This document shows positions 9,526 through 17,753 of a DNA stretch of 64,000 nucleotides, in pieces. The DNA is taken from positions 62,001 to 126,000 of the forward strand of contig DAOUJD010000044.1 in NCBI GenBank assembly GCA_034423115.1. The letters run 5' to 3'. The translations under genes were made by a program, and so were the position numbers. This stretch comes from Bin87 sp034423115. Its GTDB lineage: Bacteria; Chloroflexota; Dehalococcoidia; Lucifugimonadales; UBA3495. Every line of letters starts with the position of its first letter. Within the stretch, counting starts at the first letter, position 1. The notes beneath the pieces are model-generated. The model searched no databases. It had not been told where the DNA came from and saw only the letters and a program-made list of their open reading frames with translations.

Positions 9526-11271
9526 ATGCCCATCCGCCAACTGCCTCCGAACGTTGCCGCCCAGATTGCCGCCGGCGAGGTGGTGGAGCGCCCCGCTTCG
9601 GTAGTTAAGGAACTGGTTGAAAACTCCCTGGACGCTGGGGCGACCCGTATTTCAGTCCTGGTGAGCGACGGCGGCGTTTCCGAGATCCGGGTGTCGGACG
9701 ATGGTTCCGGGATAGCTGCCGATGAACTGTCGCTGGCCTTCCGGCATCATGCCACCAGCAAGTTGGCTACCGCCTCCGATCTGGCAACTGTGGGAACCCT
9801 GGGGTTCCGGGGCGAGGCGTTGCCCAGCGTCGCGGCGGTAGCGAGAGTGACCTGCACTACCAGGACCGGCGACGCTGACACGGGGTCGCGCATCGAATTT
9901 CGCTACGGAGACCCGGTGGGCGAAGGGCCAGTGGGCTGCCCGGTCGGAACTACGGTGCAGGTGGTCGAGTTGTTCGGCAACGTTCCGGCCCGGCGCAGAT
10001 TCCTGCGGTCGGCCGCGGCGGAAACCGCGCGCATCCAGGAGGTGGTAACGCGCTACGCGCTGGCCTATCCGGATGTCCGATTCACGTTGACGACCGACGG
10101 ACGGGAACAGGTCAACACCCCGGGCAATGGGAACTTGCAGGACGTGTTGCTGTCGCTGTACGGCAGGGATGTCGCGTCCCGGATGCTGCCGGTGTGCAGG
10201 ACGGACGGCGATGTGGCGATTTCCGGGTACGCCAGCGCTCCTGACCTGAACCGGCATAATCGCTCCTCCATCACGCTCCTGGTGAACCGCCGCTGGGTAT
10301 ATCACCGCTCGATCATGTACGCCATCGAGCAGGCATACCAGGGCACCCTGCCCGACCGGCGATACCCGTTGGCCGTGATCAACGTTGACCTGCCGGCGGA
10401 GGAAGTAGACGTCAACTCGCATCCCACCAAGCGCGAGATACGATTCAAGAATGACAACCGGGTTTTTTCGGCGGTCCGACGGGCGGTGAGCGACGCCCTG
10501 GTGGCGCACGCTCCGGTGAGGCAGGTTGACCGTTCGTTCAGCGTACCAAGGGAAGCAAAAACGGATCTGCCGAGCATGTCGGGCAAACCCGTTGGGTACC
10601 CTGCTGGCGATCGGCTCAACGTGCCCCCGCCCAACCCCCTGGCGCTGCCGACTACCAGCCTGGCGCCCACCGGCGGGTCCCTGCGGGACGTGCTGACCGG
10701 GCTGCGCGTAGTCGGGCAGATTCGCCAAACGTACATCGTGGCCGAAGGGAACGAGGGCATGTACCTGGTGGACCAGCATGCGGCCCACGAGCGGGTAGTG
10801 TACGACCGGATGCGGCAGGAAGGGGCATCACAGGGGAAGGTGTCTCAACCGCTGCTGGGACCGACCCCGGTGGAACTGAACCTGGCGCAGTTGGGGACGC
10901 TGCAGGAGTACGGCGACCGGCTGGCGGAGTACGGCTTCCAGTTGGAGCCGTTCGGGGGAGAGGCCTGGTTGGTTCGGGCGATCCCGGCGGTGTTGACGGC
11001 GCGTAACAATCCGGACCCGACGACAGCGCTGATCAAACTTCTGGACGCCGTATCCGTGGAGCAGGTGGTGATGGAGCGGGAGGATGCGCTGGCCGCCACC
11101 ATCGCGTGTCATGGAGCAGTGCGGGCGGGAGACACCCTGACTATGGAAGAGATGGATGCCCTGCTGAGGCAACTGGAGACCACCGAAAACCCGCACCACT
11201 GCCCCCACGGGCGGCCAACGGTGATCCATTTCTCCGAGTACCAACTGGAGCGGGAATTCGGGCGGCGGTAG
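9526..11271 (+). CDS. mutL: DNA mismatch repair protein MutL
   Basis: 581 residues from the ATG at 9526, which gives the canonical MutL start MPIRQLPPNVAAQIAAGEVV. The frame is open upstream but non-homologous. The GHKL ATPase motifs are present: ENSLDAGA near 35, VSDDGSGI near 57 and TLGFRGEALPS near 89. The C-terminal endonuclease motif reads DQHAAHERVVYD, so the last acidic position is Asp, where DQHA(x)2E(x)4E has Glu. ACHGAVRAGD and CPHGRPT near the end are the other metal-site motifs of nicking MutL proteins. It should couple MutS recognition to strand nicking. Confidence 0.97.
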   Translation: MPIRQLPPNVAAQIAAGEVVERPASVVKELVENSLDAGATRISVLVSDGGVSEIRVSDDGSGIAADELSLAFRHHATSKLATASDLATVGTLGFRGEALPSVAAVARVTCTTRTGDADTGSRIEFRYGDPVGEGPVGCPVGTTVQVVELFGNVPARRRFLRSAAAETARIQEVVTRYALAYPDVRFTLTTDGREQVNTPGNGNLQDVLLSLYGRDVASRMLPVCRTDGDVAISGYASAPDLNRHNRSSITLLVNRRWVYHRSIMYAIEQAYQGTLPDRRYPLAVINVDLPAEEVDVNSHPTKREIRFKNDNRVFSAVRRAVSDALVAHAPVRQVDRSFSVPREAKTDLPSMSGKPVGYPAGDRLNVPPPNPLALPTTSLAPTGGSLRDVLTGLRVVGQIRQTYIVAEGNEGMYLVDQHAAHERVVYDRMRQEGASQGKVSQPLLGPTPVELNLAQLGTLQEYGDRLAEYGFQLEPFGGEAWLVRAIPAVLTARNNPDPTTALIKLLDAVSVEQVVMEREDALAATIACHGAVRAGDTLTMEEMDALLRQLETTENPHHCPHGRPTVIHFSEYQLEREFGRR

Positions 11272-11284
11272 GGCGCGGACAGCG

Positions 11285-11307
11285 AAAAAGGGAGCCCAGC
11301 GGCTCCC
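11285..11307 (-). terminator. Rho-independent terminator for the Tat-signal gene
   Basis: Read on the minus strand, GGGAGCC (11307-11301), loop GCTG, GGCTCCC (11296-11290) is followed directly by TTTTT (11289-11285). It lies 30 bp beyond the stop of the small minus-strand gene and between that gene and mutL, which converge. Confidence 0.8.
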
Positions 11308-11336
11308 CCCAATAAACCCGCGTCTATGGCGGGCCG

Positions 11337-11546
11337 TTAACGACGCGGGTCAGTGCGGGGATCCTGGGCCGGATGGAACATGGAACCCGGGCCCGGGAAC
11401 TCGTTGGCGGCTTCGGCGGCCTGATTGCGGCGACCGAAAGGCATCAGACCGGCCACCACGGCGGCGCCGGCGATACCAATACCCAGCACGCCCAGAAAGC
11501 GGCGGCGCGAGGTTCCCTTGGGGGCGGATTCGTTCAGTTCTGGCAC
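11337..11546 (-). CDS. Small twin-arginine (Tat) signal protein
   Basis: A 69-residue protein starting at GTG 11546, with GGAG ten bases upstream. The frame runs further upstream but there it reads through repeat A. Residues ~12-18 read SRRRFLG, a twin-arginine motif. A hydrophobic stretch (VLGIGIAGAAVVAGLMPFG) and Ala-rich AAEAANE follow, which could be a cleavage region. Only about 30 residues (FPGPGSMFHPAQDPRTDPRR) remain after the signal. That is far shorter than typical Tat cargo, so it may be a tethered peptide, a subunit hitch-hiking on a partner, or the remnant of a longer gene. Its own terminator supports real transcription. Confidence 0.6.
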   Translation of the reverse strand: MPELNESAPKGTSRRRFLGVLGIGIAGAAVVAGLMPFGRRNQAAEAANEFPGPGSMFHPAQDPRTDPRR

Positions 11547-11665
11547 GTTCCAATTACTCCAGCGTTCGTTGATAAGCGCGAAAATCGTACCAACGGGCCT
11601 GGTAGATGTCAATGAAACTATACGGAACGCCAAGGCTTTTCGATGTTCGCCGATCAACCGGGCAG

Positions 11666-11700
11666 TCCGCTCATGGTGAGCCTGTCGAACCACGAGCGGA
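11666..11700. repeat. REP-like palindrome, family A
   Basis: TCCGCTCATGG pairs with CCACGAGCGGA (one mismatch) around the same TGAGCCTGTCGAA loop as the copy at 9358. The loop is conserved, while the inner stem has changed on both sides together. Confidence 0.8.
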
Positions 11701-12118
11701 CGTTAGGTTTGAGAATCGTCGAGACCACAGTCGTCTGATGTGCACCGATAACCGAATGACCCTGTACGGAACGCTACCCAATGACACTTCCCCCTTGCCC
11801 TAACCCTCCATCCATCCGTACCATTTGACTATCCAACTGCCCAACTCCCGCTCATGGTGCGGAACGCCCCCAGGTTCGCCTCTGGAGAATCCGCCTCTAG
11901 CGGGAGCCTGCCGTAGGTCCGCCTCAGGCGGGTCGAACCATCGCCTCAAACCCTCCCAAATGCCCACCAAAACCACCAATATCACCCCCAAACAACCCCA
12001 ATCTTCCCCCATTTACCCCCACATTCCGCCGCAACGCCCTACTCAAATGAACAGAAATGAGCGGAGATGAGCGGCATTTCGCCAAAATTGCCGCTATCCC
12101 GACCCCATACCCAATCCC

Positions 12119-12158
12119 GTTCATCCCCTTTATCCATGTAAAAAACTCCCGTCGGAGG
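12119..12158 (+). repeat. Repeat carrying a Shine-Dalgarno sequence (copy 1)
   Basis: GTTCATCC...TTTATCC(A/C)TGTA, followed by a short A-rich spacer, TCCCG and GGAGGCAA. The same order of blocks occurs at 57888-57927 in front of another gene. In both, GGAGG sits 7-9 bases before the start codon. Confidence 0.5.
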
Positions 12159-12165
12159 CAATCCC

Positions 12166-12498
12166 ATGACCCTTTCCCAAATCCGCCGCCGCATCAACGT
12201 CCTCAAGCGCAGGTTCGCCCTCGAACTCGCCATCATCAAGCTCCGCCGCATCGCCGAATCCGTCAGCGACAACTGGGACCCCGACCAACCTCCCAAACCC
12301 GCCGACGTCATCGCGGGCGTCGCCAAAGCCGGCTTCCGCCTGCCCACCTTCATGAACCTCCGCCGCTACCTCGACGACACCATACGCCAGGGCGACGTCC
12401 CTCACCCTGAAGACATCGTCATCAACCTCCTTCCCTGGATTGACGGCGACCGCTACCACAAATTCCTCCGCTGGGACCTTCCCGCCCCGGTGCGCTAG
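12166..12498 (+). CDS. Hypothetical protein
   Basis: 110 residues, with GGAGG (12154-12158) seven bases before the ATG. The N-terminal half is a basic amphipathic helix region (IRRRINVLKRRFALELAIIKLRRIAE); the second half contains PADVIAGVAKAGFRLPTFMNLRRYL and PHPEDIVINLLPW. There is no signal peptide, membrane segment or known domain. Codon use resembles its neighbours and the ribosome-binding site is strong, so it is probably real. Function unknown. Confidence 0.65.
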   Translation: MTLSQIRRRINVLKRRFALELAIIKLRRIAESVSDNWDPDQPPKPADVIAGVAKAGFRLPTFMNLRRYLDDTIRQGDVPHPEDIVINLLPWIDGDRYHKFLRWDLPAPVR

Positions 12499-12585
12499 CC
12501 GTGCCCTCAACCCTCCTATCCCCTACATACACACAATCAAACCACCTGAAACGGAACTCAGCCCTACGGCCGGGGCACATGGACA

Positions 12586-13299
12586 ATGACCAAGTTGGAA
12601 AAGCTCACGGACCAGCGGAATATCAAGACAATCACCTTTGACATGGACGACACCCTGTGGGATTTCCAGGCGGCAATGGAGCATGCCCTGGCAATTACGC
12701 TGGAACGGCTGCGGGTGATGGCCCCGGGAGACGCGGCGCAAAGCCTCACGGTCCAGAAGATGATGGACATTCGAGACGAGGTGGCCGACGAGTTGGGTGA
12801 GGGGACGGCGACCCAGGAGGAGATCCGGTACACCTCGATGGTGCGGACGCTGGAGCACGTGGGGTTTCGTGCCCGTGGCGCGGCCGAGGAGTTGTACCGG
12901 CTGTACTGGGAGGAGCGAATCGCGGGGGCACGTCCCTACGACGACGTTTCCGGCGTGCTGGAGACGCTGAAAAGCAGATTTCGTTTAGGCATCATCTCGA
13001 ATGGGAACAATACTCCGCAGATGGTGGGCATGAACGACGTTTTCGATTTCATCGTGTTCGCTCACGAGTGCGGGTGTCCCAAGCCGGATCCGCGGATTTT
13101 TGAATTCGCGCTGGCAAGATTCGGCGATGAGCCCGGGCAGGTGCTGCACGTCGGCGATAACCTGCGCAGCGACGTGCTGGGCGCGAATAACTACGGGGCG
13201 CTCAGCGTGTGGCTGAATCGCGACGGGGCGGCCAACGACACGGGGATCGAGCCACACTGGGAGATTCGCGACCTCACGCAGTTGCTGCATATCTTGTGA
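12586..13299 (+). CDS. HAD-superfamily hydrolase (subfamily IA)
   Basis: 237 residues with all four HAD motifs: nucleophile TFDMDDTLWDF near 17-27, IISNGN near 140, Lys in CPKPDPRIF near 165, and HVGDNLRSDVLGA near 190. The helical cap between motifs 1 and 2 is of the IA type found in phosphoglycolate phosphatase, YjjG nucleotidases and haloacid dehalogenases. The substrate cannot be chosen from sequence. It begins in a short gap after the hypothetical gene, without a clear Shine-Dalgarno sequence. Confidence 0.88.
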   Translation: MTKLEKLTDQRNIKTITFDMDDTLWDFQAAMEHALAITLERLRVMAPGDAAQSLTVQKMMDIRDEVADELGEGTATQEEIRYTSMVRTLEHVGFRARGAAEELYRLYWEERIAGARPYDDVSGVLETLKSRFRLGIISNGNNTPQMVGMNDVFDFIVFAHECGCPKPDPRIFEFALARFGDEPGQVLHVGDNLRSDVLGANNYGALSVWLNRDGAANDTGIEPHWEIRDLTQLLHIL

Positions 13300-13324
13300 A
13301 GGCGATCAAGCGTGACCCGGTGTC

Positions 13325-13333
13325 TGCTATGAT
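13325..13333 (+). promoter_or_regulatory. Extended -10 promoter candidate for the aldolase gene
   Basis: TGCTATGAT: a TATGAT hexamer preceded by TGn, 32 bp before the aldolase ATG. No -35 hexamer is visible at 16-18 bp. Confidence 0.35.
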
Positions 13334-13364
13334 GTTCGCCATTTGAAAAAAGGAGTTTGTTCCC

Positions 13365-14150
13365 ATGCAGGAGAACAAAGTCAGGAAGGCGCTGCGCGAA
13401 AACCGGCTGGCGCTGGGCACATACGTGACGTTCGCGGACCCGCAGGTGGTCGAGATTATCGGGCTGGCCGGATTCGACGCCGCGTTCATCGACATGGAAC
13501 ACACCACGTTCGACCTGGGTTTGGTCACGCAGATGATCATGGCCGCCGACCTGGTGGGCGTCACGTCCATGATCCGCATTCCGGGGAACGACGAGAACCT
13601 GATTCTGCGGCTGCTGGACGCCGGGGCGCAGGGCATCATCATCCCGCACATCGACGGTCTGGAGGGCGCCAAGCGGGCGGTGGACGCGGTGCGCTACGCC
13701 CCGATGGGACACCGCGGTGGGGCCGGCGGGACAAGGGCCGCCCGATTCGGCACCATCAACTGGGACGAGCACACCCGCACGTCCAACGAGAACATCGTGC
13801 TGTCGGTGATGACCGAAGACGAGAAGGGCATCAGCGAGATCGGGCAGATCGCGCAGTTGCCGGGCATCGACCTGGTGTCCATCGGGCCGACGGACTTCTC
13901 CGAGTACATGGGCATCCGGGATCCGCAGAGTCCGGTGATCCGGGCGCGGCTGGAGGAACTGGCGGCGGAGGTCAAGGCAGCCGGCGGGGCCAAGCTGTCC
14001 ATGCCGATGAATCATCCTGCGTTCCCGTTGACGGCCAAGGAGTTGCAGGAGATGGGCGTGGGGTACACGCACGTCGCGCCGCCGCCCACATCGCTGCTGC
14101 TCCGTTCGCTACGCGAGCGGATTGCGGACATTAAGGCTGAGATTGGCTAG
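13365..14150 (+). CDS. HpcH/HpaI aldolase/citrate lyase family protein
   Basis: 261 residues of the class II pyruvate aldolase family (HpaI, 2-keto-3-deoxy-sugar acid aldolases, macrophomate synthase), which cleave or form 2-keto acids with a divalent metal. Family signatures: GFDAAFIDMEHTTFDL near 35-50, DAGAQGIIIPHI near 87, the Arg/Gly-rich GHRGGAGGTRA near 113, and SIGPTDFSEYMG near 172 with the usual acidic metal ligands. AAGGAG lies ten bases upstream of the ATG. A second, diverged member lies at 33725. The natural substrate is unknown. Confidence 0.9.
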   Translation: MQENKVRKALRENRLALGTYVTFADPQVVEIIGLAGFDAAFIDMEHTTFDLGLVTQMIMAADLVGVTSMIRIPGNDENLILRLLDAGAQGIIIPHIDGLEGAKRAVDAVRYAPMGHRGGAGGTRAARFGTINWDEHTRTSNENIVLSVMTEDEKGISEIGQIAQLPGIDLVSIGPTDFSEYMGIRDPQSPVIRARLEELAAEVKAAGGAKLSMPMNHPAFPLTAKELQEMGVGYTHVAPPPTSLLLRSLRERIADIKAEIG

Positions 14151-14180
14151 ACCCGGGCATTGTCGGTCGTAATTTCCGGG

Positions 14181-14891
14181 ATGCGCAGGGTCGTGCGGGT
14201 TCGACGATGGGAAGTCGGACTTGCCGTCGCGGTCCTGTTAGTGGTGTCCATGGTTTCAGTGTCCTGTACGAAAACGCCGGGAGGTGTCGCGCCGCATCCG
14301 ACCGACGCGAGCGTCGTGACATCGGCAACCCAATCGCCTCCCACTGCTACCGTGCGGCCCACGTCGACGGTTGTGCCTCCCACGATAGCGCCCGTGTCTG
14401 CCATCCCTGCCAACTCGCCTGCGACCGCTACGCCAACGACGGTTCCGACCGACACGCCGGAGCCCGCGCCGACCGCGACGCCGCTGCCAGACGGCCCGCT
14501 GGTGCACATCGGCGACACCGTTTACATGGTGGACCTAGCGGTCACGCCGGCGGAGCGGACGCAGGGGCTATCGGGACGGCCGACTATGGAAGCCAACCGC
14601 GGGATGTTGTTCGTGTACGACGAGGACGGGCCGCGCACGTTCTGGATGCCGGACATGCACTTCCCGCTGGACATGGTGTGGATCCGGGCGGACTGCGTGG
14701 TGGCGGGAGTCACGGCCGACGTGCCGAACCCGCCGCTGGACACGCCTCGCGATCAGCTGGAACTTTACCCATCGGCGGGCATGGTGCGATTCATTCTGGA
14801 GCTGAACGCGGGGCAGGCTGCGGCAAATGGGATTGAGGCCGGCGGCGCGGTGGAATTCGGCGGTGAGATCGCCGGCAAGTGGGGCTGTTGA
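14181..14891 (+). CDS. DUF192 lipoprotein
   Basis: 236 residues from the ATG at 14181. An N-terminal Arg-rich start and hydrophobic stretch (VGLAVAVLLVVSMVSVSC) end in a lipobox, VSVS-C, so the protein is probably lipid-anchored on the outer face of the membrane. About 65 Thr/Pro/Ala-rich residues follow as a flexible linker. A DUF192 domain comes last (VDLAVTPAERTQGLSGRP, NRGMLFVYDE, TFWMPDMHFPLDMVWI). DUF192 proteins have no agreed function. It sits ten bases past an upstream in-frame TTG that overlaps nothing useful, so the ATG is preferred. Confidence 0.88.
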   Translation: MRRVVRVRRWEVGLAVAVLLVVSMVSVSCTKTPGGVAPHPTDASVVTSATQSPPTATVRPTSTVVPPTIAPVSAIPANSPATATPTTVPTDTPEPAPTATPLPDGPLVHIGDTVYMVDLAVTPAERTQGLSGRPTMEANRGMLFVYDEDGPRTFWMPDMHFPLDMVWIRADCVVAGVTADVPNPPLDTPRDQLELYPSAGMVRFILELNAGQAAANGIEAGGAVEFGGEIAGKWGC

Positions 14892-14962
14892 ACCCCGCGA
14901 CATTCGCATCAGCAATTTTCAAGACGCAAATCTAGGACGAGGCATCAGAGGACGAGACATCA

Positions 14963-15892
14963 ATGGAAATACTAGTATCCGGGTCCCTGGCAATTGACCG
15001 CATCATGACGTTTCCCGGGCGGTTCGGCGATCACATCGTGCCTGAGCGAGTGCATCAGATTAACCTGAGCTTCACGGTGGACGGGTTCAACGCCTACTTC
15101 GGCGGGACGGCGGGGAACATCGCGTACTCGCTGGCGATGCTGGGGCAGACGCCGCGGTTGATTGCGGCCATCGGCAATGATTACCGGGACTACTTCACGC
15201 GGCTGGAGGCCAACGGCATTCCCACCAACGACATCAAGATCGTCGACGAGGAAGCCACGGCGTCGGCATTCATTGTGACCGACCTGGCGGACAACCAGAT
15301 CACGGGGTTTAATCCGGGTGCGATGAAACACGCGGCGGGGTTTGACTTCGGCCAAGTCGATCCTGCGGAAGCCATCAATATAGTAGGACCGGGCAACCTG
15401 ACCGATATGTCCAACTTCACCGCCGACGGCAAGCAGGCCGGCGTCTACACCATTTTTGATCCGGGCCAGTCGCTGCCGGTGTGGGACGCCGATGGACTCA
15501 CGGAGTGCATCCGCAACAGCGACCTGCTGATCGCCAACGACTACGAGATGGCGCTGATCTCGGAGCGGACGGGCATCGACAAGGGCGGATTGATGCAGTT
15601 GACCGATGTTCTCGTCACCACCCTCGGCGAGCAGGGCACGCGGATAACCACCGCAGATGGAGAGGTTATCGTGCCCTGCGTGCCCACGGACAACGTGGTG
15701 GACCCGACAGGTGCCGGCGACGCCTTTCGGGGCGGTTTCATCCTGGGACTGATCCGCAAGGAAGGGCTGGAACGGGCCGCGCAGATCGGGTCGGCGTGCG
15801 CGCATTTCGTGATCCAGCAGCGGGGGACTCAGGAATACCGCTACACGATGGACGAACTGGAGGCGGTCCTCGAGCGAGCCTACGGCGGGTAG
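14963..15892 (+). CDS. PfkB-family carbohydrate/nucleoside kinase
   Basis: 309 residues of the ribokinase fold, transferring phosphate from ATP to a sugar or nucleoside hydroxyl. The N-terminal substrate-side motif is FGGTAGNIAYSLAMLG (near 46-61). The C-terminal PfkB signature DPTGAGDAFRGGFILG (near 251) carries the catalytic Asp and anion hole. The pattern of the N-terminal half (SGSLAIDRIMTFPGRF) resembles adenosine-kinase-like members, but the substrate is not certain. It lies 71 bp after the DUF192 gene on the same strand. Confidence 0.9.
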   Translation: MEILVSGSLAIDRIMTFPGRFGDHIVPERVHQINLSFTVDGFNAYFGGTAGNIAYSLAMLGQTPRLIAAIGNDYRDYFTRLEANGIPTNDIKIVDEEATASAFIVTDLADNQITGFNPGAMKHAAGFDFGQVDPAEAINIVGPGNLTDMSNFTADGKQAGVYTIFDPGQSLPVWDADGLTECIRNSDLLIANDYEMALISERTGIDKGGLMQLTDVLVTTLGEQGTRITTADGEVIVPCVPTDNVVDPTGAGDAFRGGFILGLIRKEGLERAAQIGSACAHFVIQQRGTQEYRYTMDELEAVLERAYGG

Positions 15893-15920
15893 CAGGGCCT
15901 CTTCAAGGTCTCCATGCGTC

Positions 15921-15980
15921 CCGCTCATGGTGAGCCTGTCGAATCACGAGCTCGTCCTGAGCTTGTCGAAGGACGAGCGG
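15921..15980. repeat. Composite of two family A palindromes
   Basis: Two copies joined head to tail. CCGCTCATGG-TGAGCCTGTCGAA-TCACGAG is followed immediately by CTCGTCC-TGAGCTTGTCGAA-GGACGAGCGG. They share the central CACGAG/CTCGTC junction. Confidence 0.8.
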
Positions 15981-16032
15981 ATGCCAGAAGATCACGTAAC
16001 TTTGGAACGGCCCTGGGCGGATAAGCATCGGA

Positions 16033-16061
16033 TTGACGAACCGGACGGGCTGCGCTAGGCT
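16033..16061 (+). promoter_or_regulatory. Sigma-70-type promoter candidate for the MaoC-like pair
   Basis: TTGACG (16033-16038), 17-bp spacer, TAGGCT (16056-16061), 41 bp before the ATG at 16103. The -35 hexamer is strong and the -10 weak. Confidence 0.4.
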
Positions 16062-16102
16062 TTTCGGCAGTCCAGCATCCGCAATTTTCGGAGCATTTTG
16101 AC

Positions 16103-16657
16103 ATGACTCAACAAGCCCCTCCCACCGCGCTGACGCCGGAAGTGCAGGCGATGATTGGCGTCAGCGGGGACGTCGTTGAATCCTGGGGCGTGGTGGACGG
16201 CGAGTACATGCGCCGGTTCACGCAGGCCCTGATGGACCCGGACCCTCGCTACTGGGACGACGAATACGCCAAGACGACGCGCTACGGCGAACTGATCACG
16301 CCGCCCATCATGGTCAGCTACCTGGCCAGCCGGATCCGGCCCGACCAGGGCGATCCCATCACCGCGGCCTTCGAGGAGAATCCGGAGTCGGACGGCATCG
16401 GTTCCGTGGAACGGCCGGGTGAGTTGCCGCCGGTGCCCACCAACCTGGTGCGGGTGCTCAACGCTGGCAACGAGCTTGAGCTGTACGCCTACCCCAGCAT
16501 CGGAGATACGATCTTTTTCCAGAACCGCTACTCGGACATCAGGGAGCGGCTGGGTCGCGATGGCACGCCGTTCCTGATCATCACGCGGGAAACGCGGTAC
16601 TGGAACCAGAACGACGTTACGCTGTGCATCACTCGGGCGTCGACGATTCGCCGCTAA
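16103..16657 (+). CDS. FAS1-like/MaoC N-terminal-type dehydratase
   Basis: 184 residues of the hot-dog fold seen in the N-terminal half of two-domain MaoC dehydratases. Typical elements are RFTQALMDPDPRYWDDEYAKTTRYGELITPPIMVSYL and YPSIGDTIFFQNRYSDI. The partner gene at 16789 has the other hot-dog domain, so the two chains probably assemble as a heteromeric acyl-CoA hydratase or dehydratase. The acyl substrate is unknown. Confidence 0.8.
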   Translation: MTQQAPPTALTPEVQAMIGVSGDVVESWGVVDGEYMRRFTQALMDPDPRYWDDEYAKTTRYGELITPPIMVSYLASRIRPDQGDPITAAFEENPESDGIGSVERPGELPPVPTNLVRVLNAGNELELYAYPSIGDTIFFQNRYSDIRERLGRDGTPFLIITRETRYWNQNDVTLCITRASTIRR

Positions 16658-16700
16658 ATCGCAGGACGATTGTAAAGTCGAAGGTTGACCATACCGTTAG

Positions 16701-16762
16701 CCGCTCGTCCTGAGCCTGTCGAAGGACGGTTGCCGATGGTTCGACAAGCTCACCATGAGCGG
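16701..16762. repeat. Rearranged pair of family A palindromes
   Basis: CCGCTCGTCC-TGAGCCTGTCGAA-GGACG is followed by an inverted half copy (GGTTCGACAAGCTCACCATGAGCGG). It lies between the two MaoC-type genes. Confidence 0.7.
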
Positions 16763-16788
16763 CTCTGCTCGCCATTCGGAGATATGCT

Positions 16789-17349
16789 ATGACCACCCTG
16801 CTTGACGACCTCCTGAACATGGAAGCCGAGGAGATCTGGCAGCGCAACGAGCGGCCGGATGCCGACGGGTTGCGTGACAAGGTCCAGATCTACTACGAGG
16901 ACGTGAACGAGGGCGACGAACTGCCCAAGTACATCTACAAGCCCACTCCGACCCACCTGTTCCGGTGGAGCGCGGCAATCGAGAACTTCCACCGGATCCA
17001 TTACGATCTGGATTTCGGGCTGAACCATGACCGGAACCCCAGCATCCTGGTGCATGGTTCGTGGAAGCAGAGCGTGGTGCCGCAGTACCTGAAGGACTGG
17101 ACGCTGCCCAACGGCTGGCCCTGGAAGGCGCGGTTCGAGCACCGGGCGATGCTGGTTCCCGGCGACGTGTTGATCATGTGGGGACGCGTGACCAGCAAGT
17201 ACGAAAAGAACCAGATGGGCTTCATCGAGCTGGAAATCGGCATGAAGACCCAGGACGGCATCGAGAGCATGCCCGGCACTGCCACGGTGGTGCTGCCCCT
17301 CAAAGACGGGCCGGCGATTCCGTATCCCTTCGTACCGCCGGCCGACTAA
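16789..17349 (+). CDS. MaoC-family (R)-specific hydratase-like protein
   Basis: 186 residues of the hot-dog hydratase fold. The region LFRWSAAIENFHRIHYDLDFGLNHDRNPSILVHGSW (near 57-92) corresponds to the MaoC hydratase active-site segment, with the Asp/His pair in the form IHYD and a following VHGSW. The C-terminal part (MLVPGDVLIMWGRVTSKY) is also typical. CGGAGA lies seven bases before the ATG. It pairs with 16103, and the palindromic repeat between them may reduce coupling. Confidence 0.8.
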   Translation: MTTLLDDLLNMEAEEIWQRNERPDADGLRDKVQIYYEDVNEGDELPKYIYKPTPTHLFRWSAAIENFHRIHYDLDFGLNHDRNPSILVHGSWKQSVVPQYLKDWTLPNGWPWKARFEHRAMLVPGDVLIMWGRVTSKYEKNQMGFIELEIGMKTQDGIESMPGTATVVLPLKDGPAIPYPFVPPAD

Positions 17350-17356
17350 CCCTCCC

Positions 17357-17383
17357 GTCATTCCGGCGAAAGCCGGAATCCAG
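17357..17383. repeat. REP-like palindrome, family B (ATTCCGGC...GCCGGAAT)
   Basis: ATTCCGGC-GAAA-GCCGGAAT is a perfect 8-bp stem with a GAAA tetraloop. It resembles a dispersed repeat (GTCATTCCxGCGAAAGCxGGAATCC) that I know from many unrelated bacterial genomes. Confidence 0.7.
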
Positions 17384-17402
17384 GACTACGGAGTTTGAAA
17401 CA

Positions 17403-17672
17403 ATGGCACGATTCATCGCCGTCCACAACATACCGGGCATCACCGAAGAGGATTTCCGGAGCAAGCTCGATGCCGTGAAAAAATGGCGACCCGACCGGCG
17501 GACCACCATCGTCAAGGTGTACGGCGACCTGGAGAACGGCAAGCTGATCTCCGAATGCGAGGCCGTCGAACAATCTCATTTCGAGGACTGGCTGAACATG
17601 GTGGGGTGGCCGGCGGAGTCCATCAACAGGGTGGACATAATCTGCCAGGTTGGGAGTTTCTGGAAACTCTAG
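17403..17672 (+). CDS. Small conserved protein, DUF4242-like
   Basis: 89 residues: MARFIAVHNIPGITEEDFRS, ending in VDIICQVGSFWKL. The beta-alpha-beta pattern, with short strands at each end, resembles the small ferredoxin-like DUF4242/nickel-binding-type proteins. The match is by eye only. It begins 53 bp after the MaoC-like gene, downstream of repeat B, and a hairpin follows its stop. Role unknown. Confidence 0.65.
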   Translation: MARFIAVHNIPGITEEDFRSKLDAVKKWRPDRRTTIVKVYGDLENGKLISECEAVEQSHFEDWLNMVGWPAESINRVDIICQVGSFWKL

Positions 17673-17697
17673 GCAACTCAAACGGCAACAGTATCCG

Positions 17698-17720
17698 GGG
17701 GCGGCTGACAGGGCCGCCCC
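17698..17720. terminator. Stem-loop between convergent genes
   Basis: GGGGCGGC (17698-17705) pairs with GCCGCCCC (17713-17720) around a 7-base loop, followed on the plus strand by TGTTTGTTCT. Probable terminator for the upstream plus-strand gene. Confidence 0.5.
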
Positions 17721-17753
17721 TGTTTGTTCTGGGAGCGTGTGAGGGTCGAGTCG

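Larger units (their letters stand above)
11547..12165. other. 619-bp non-coding stretch with repeats
   Basis: Holds a family A palindrome (11666-11700) and small CCGCC/GGCGG inverted repeats around 11890-11935. A strongly strand-biased C/A-rich tract runs from about 11945 to 12025, followed by a repeat that ends in the ribosome-binding site of the next gene. I see no convincing gene; short frames crossing it have no domain content. Confidence 0.6.

Noticed and set aside
11800..12012. 70-residue minus-strand frame starting with a hydrophobic stretch
   Set aside because: The hydrophobic part comes from the C/A-biased tract read in reverse and the rest crosses small inverted repeats; no start signals.
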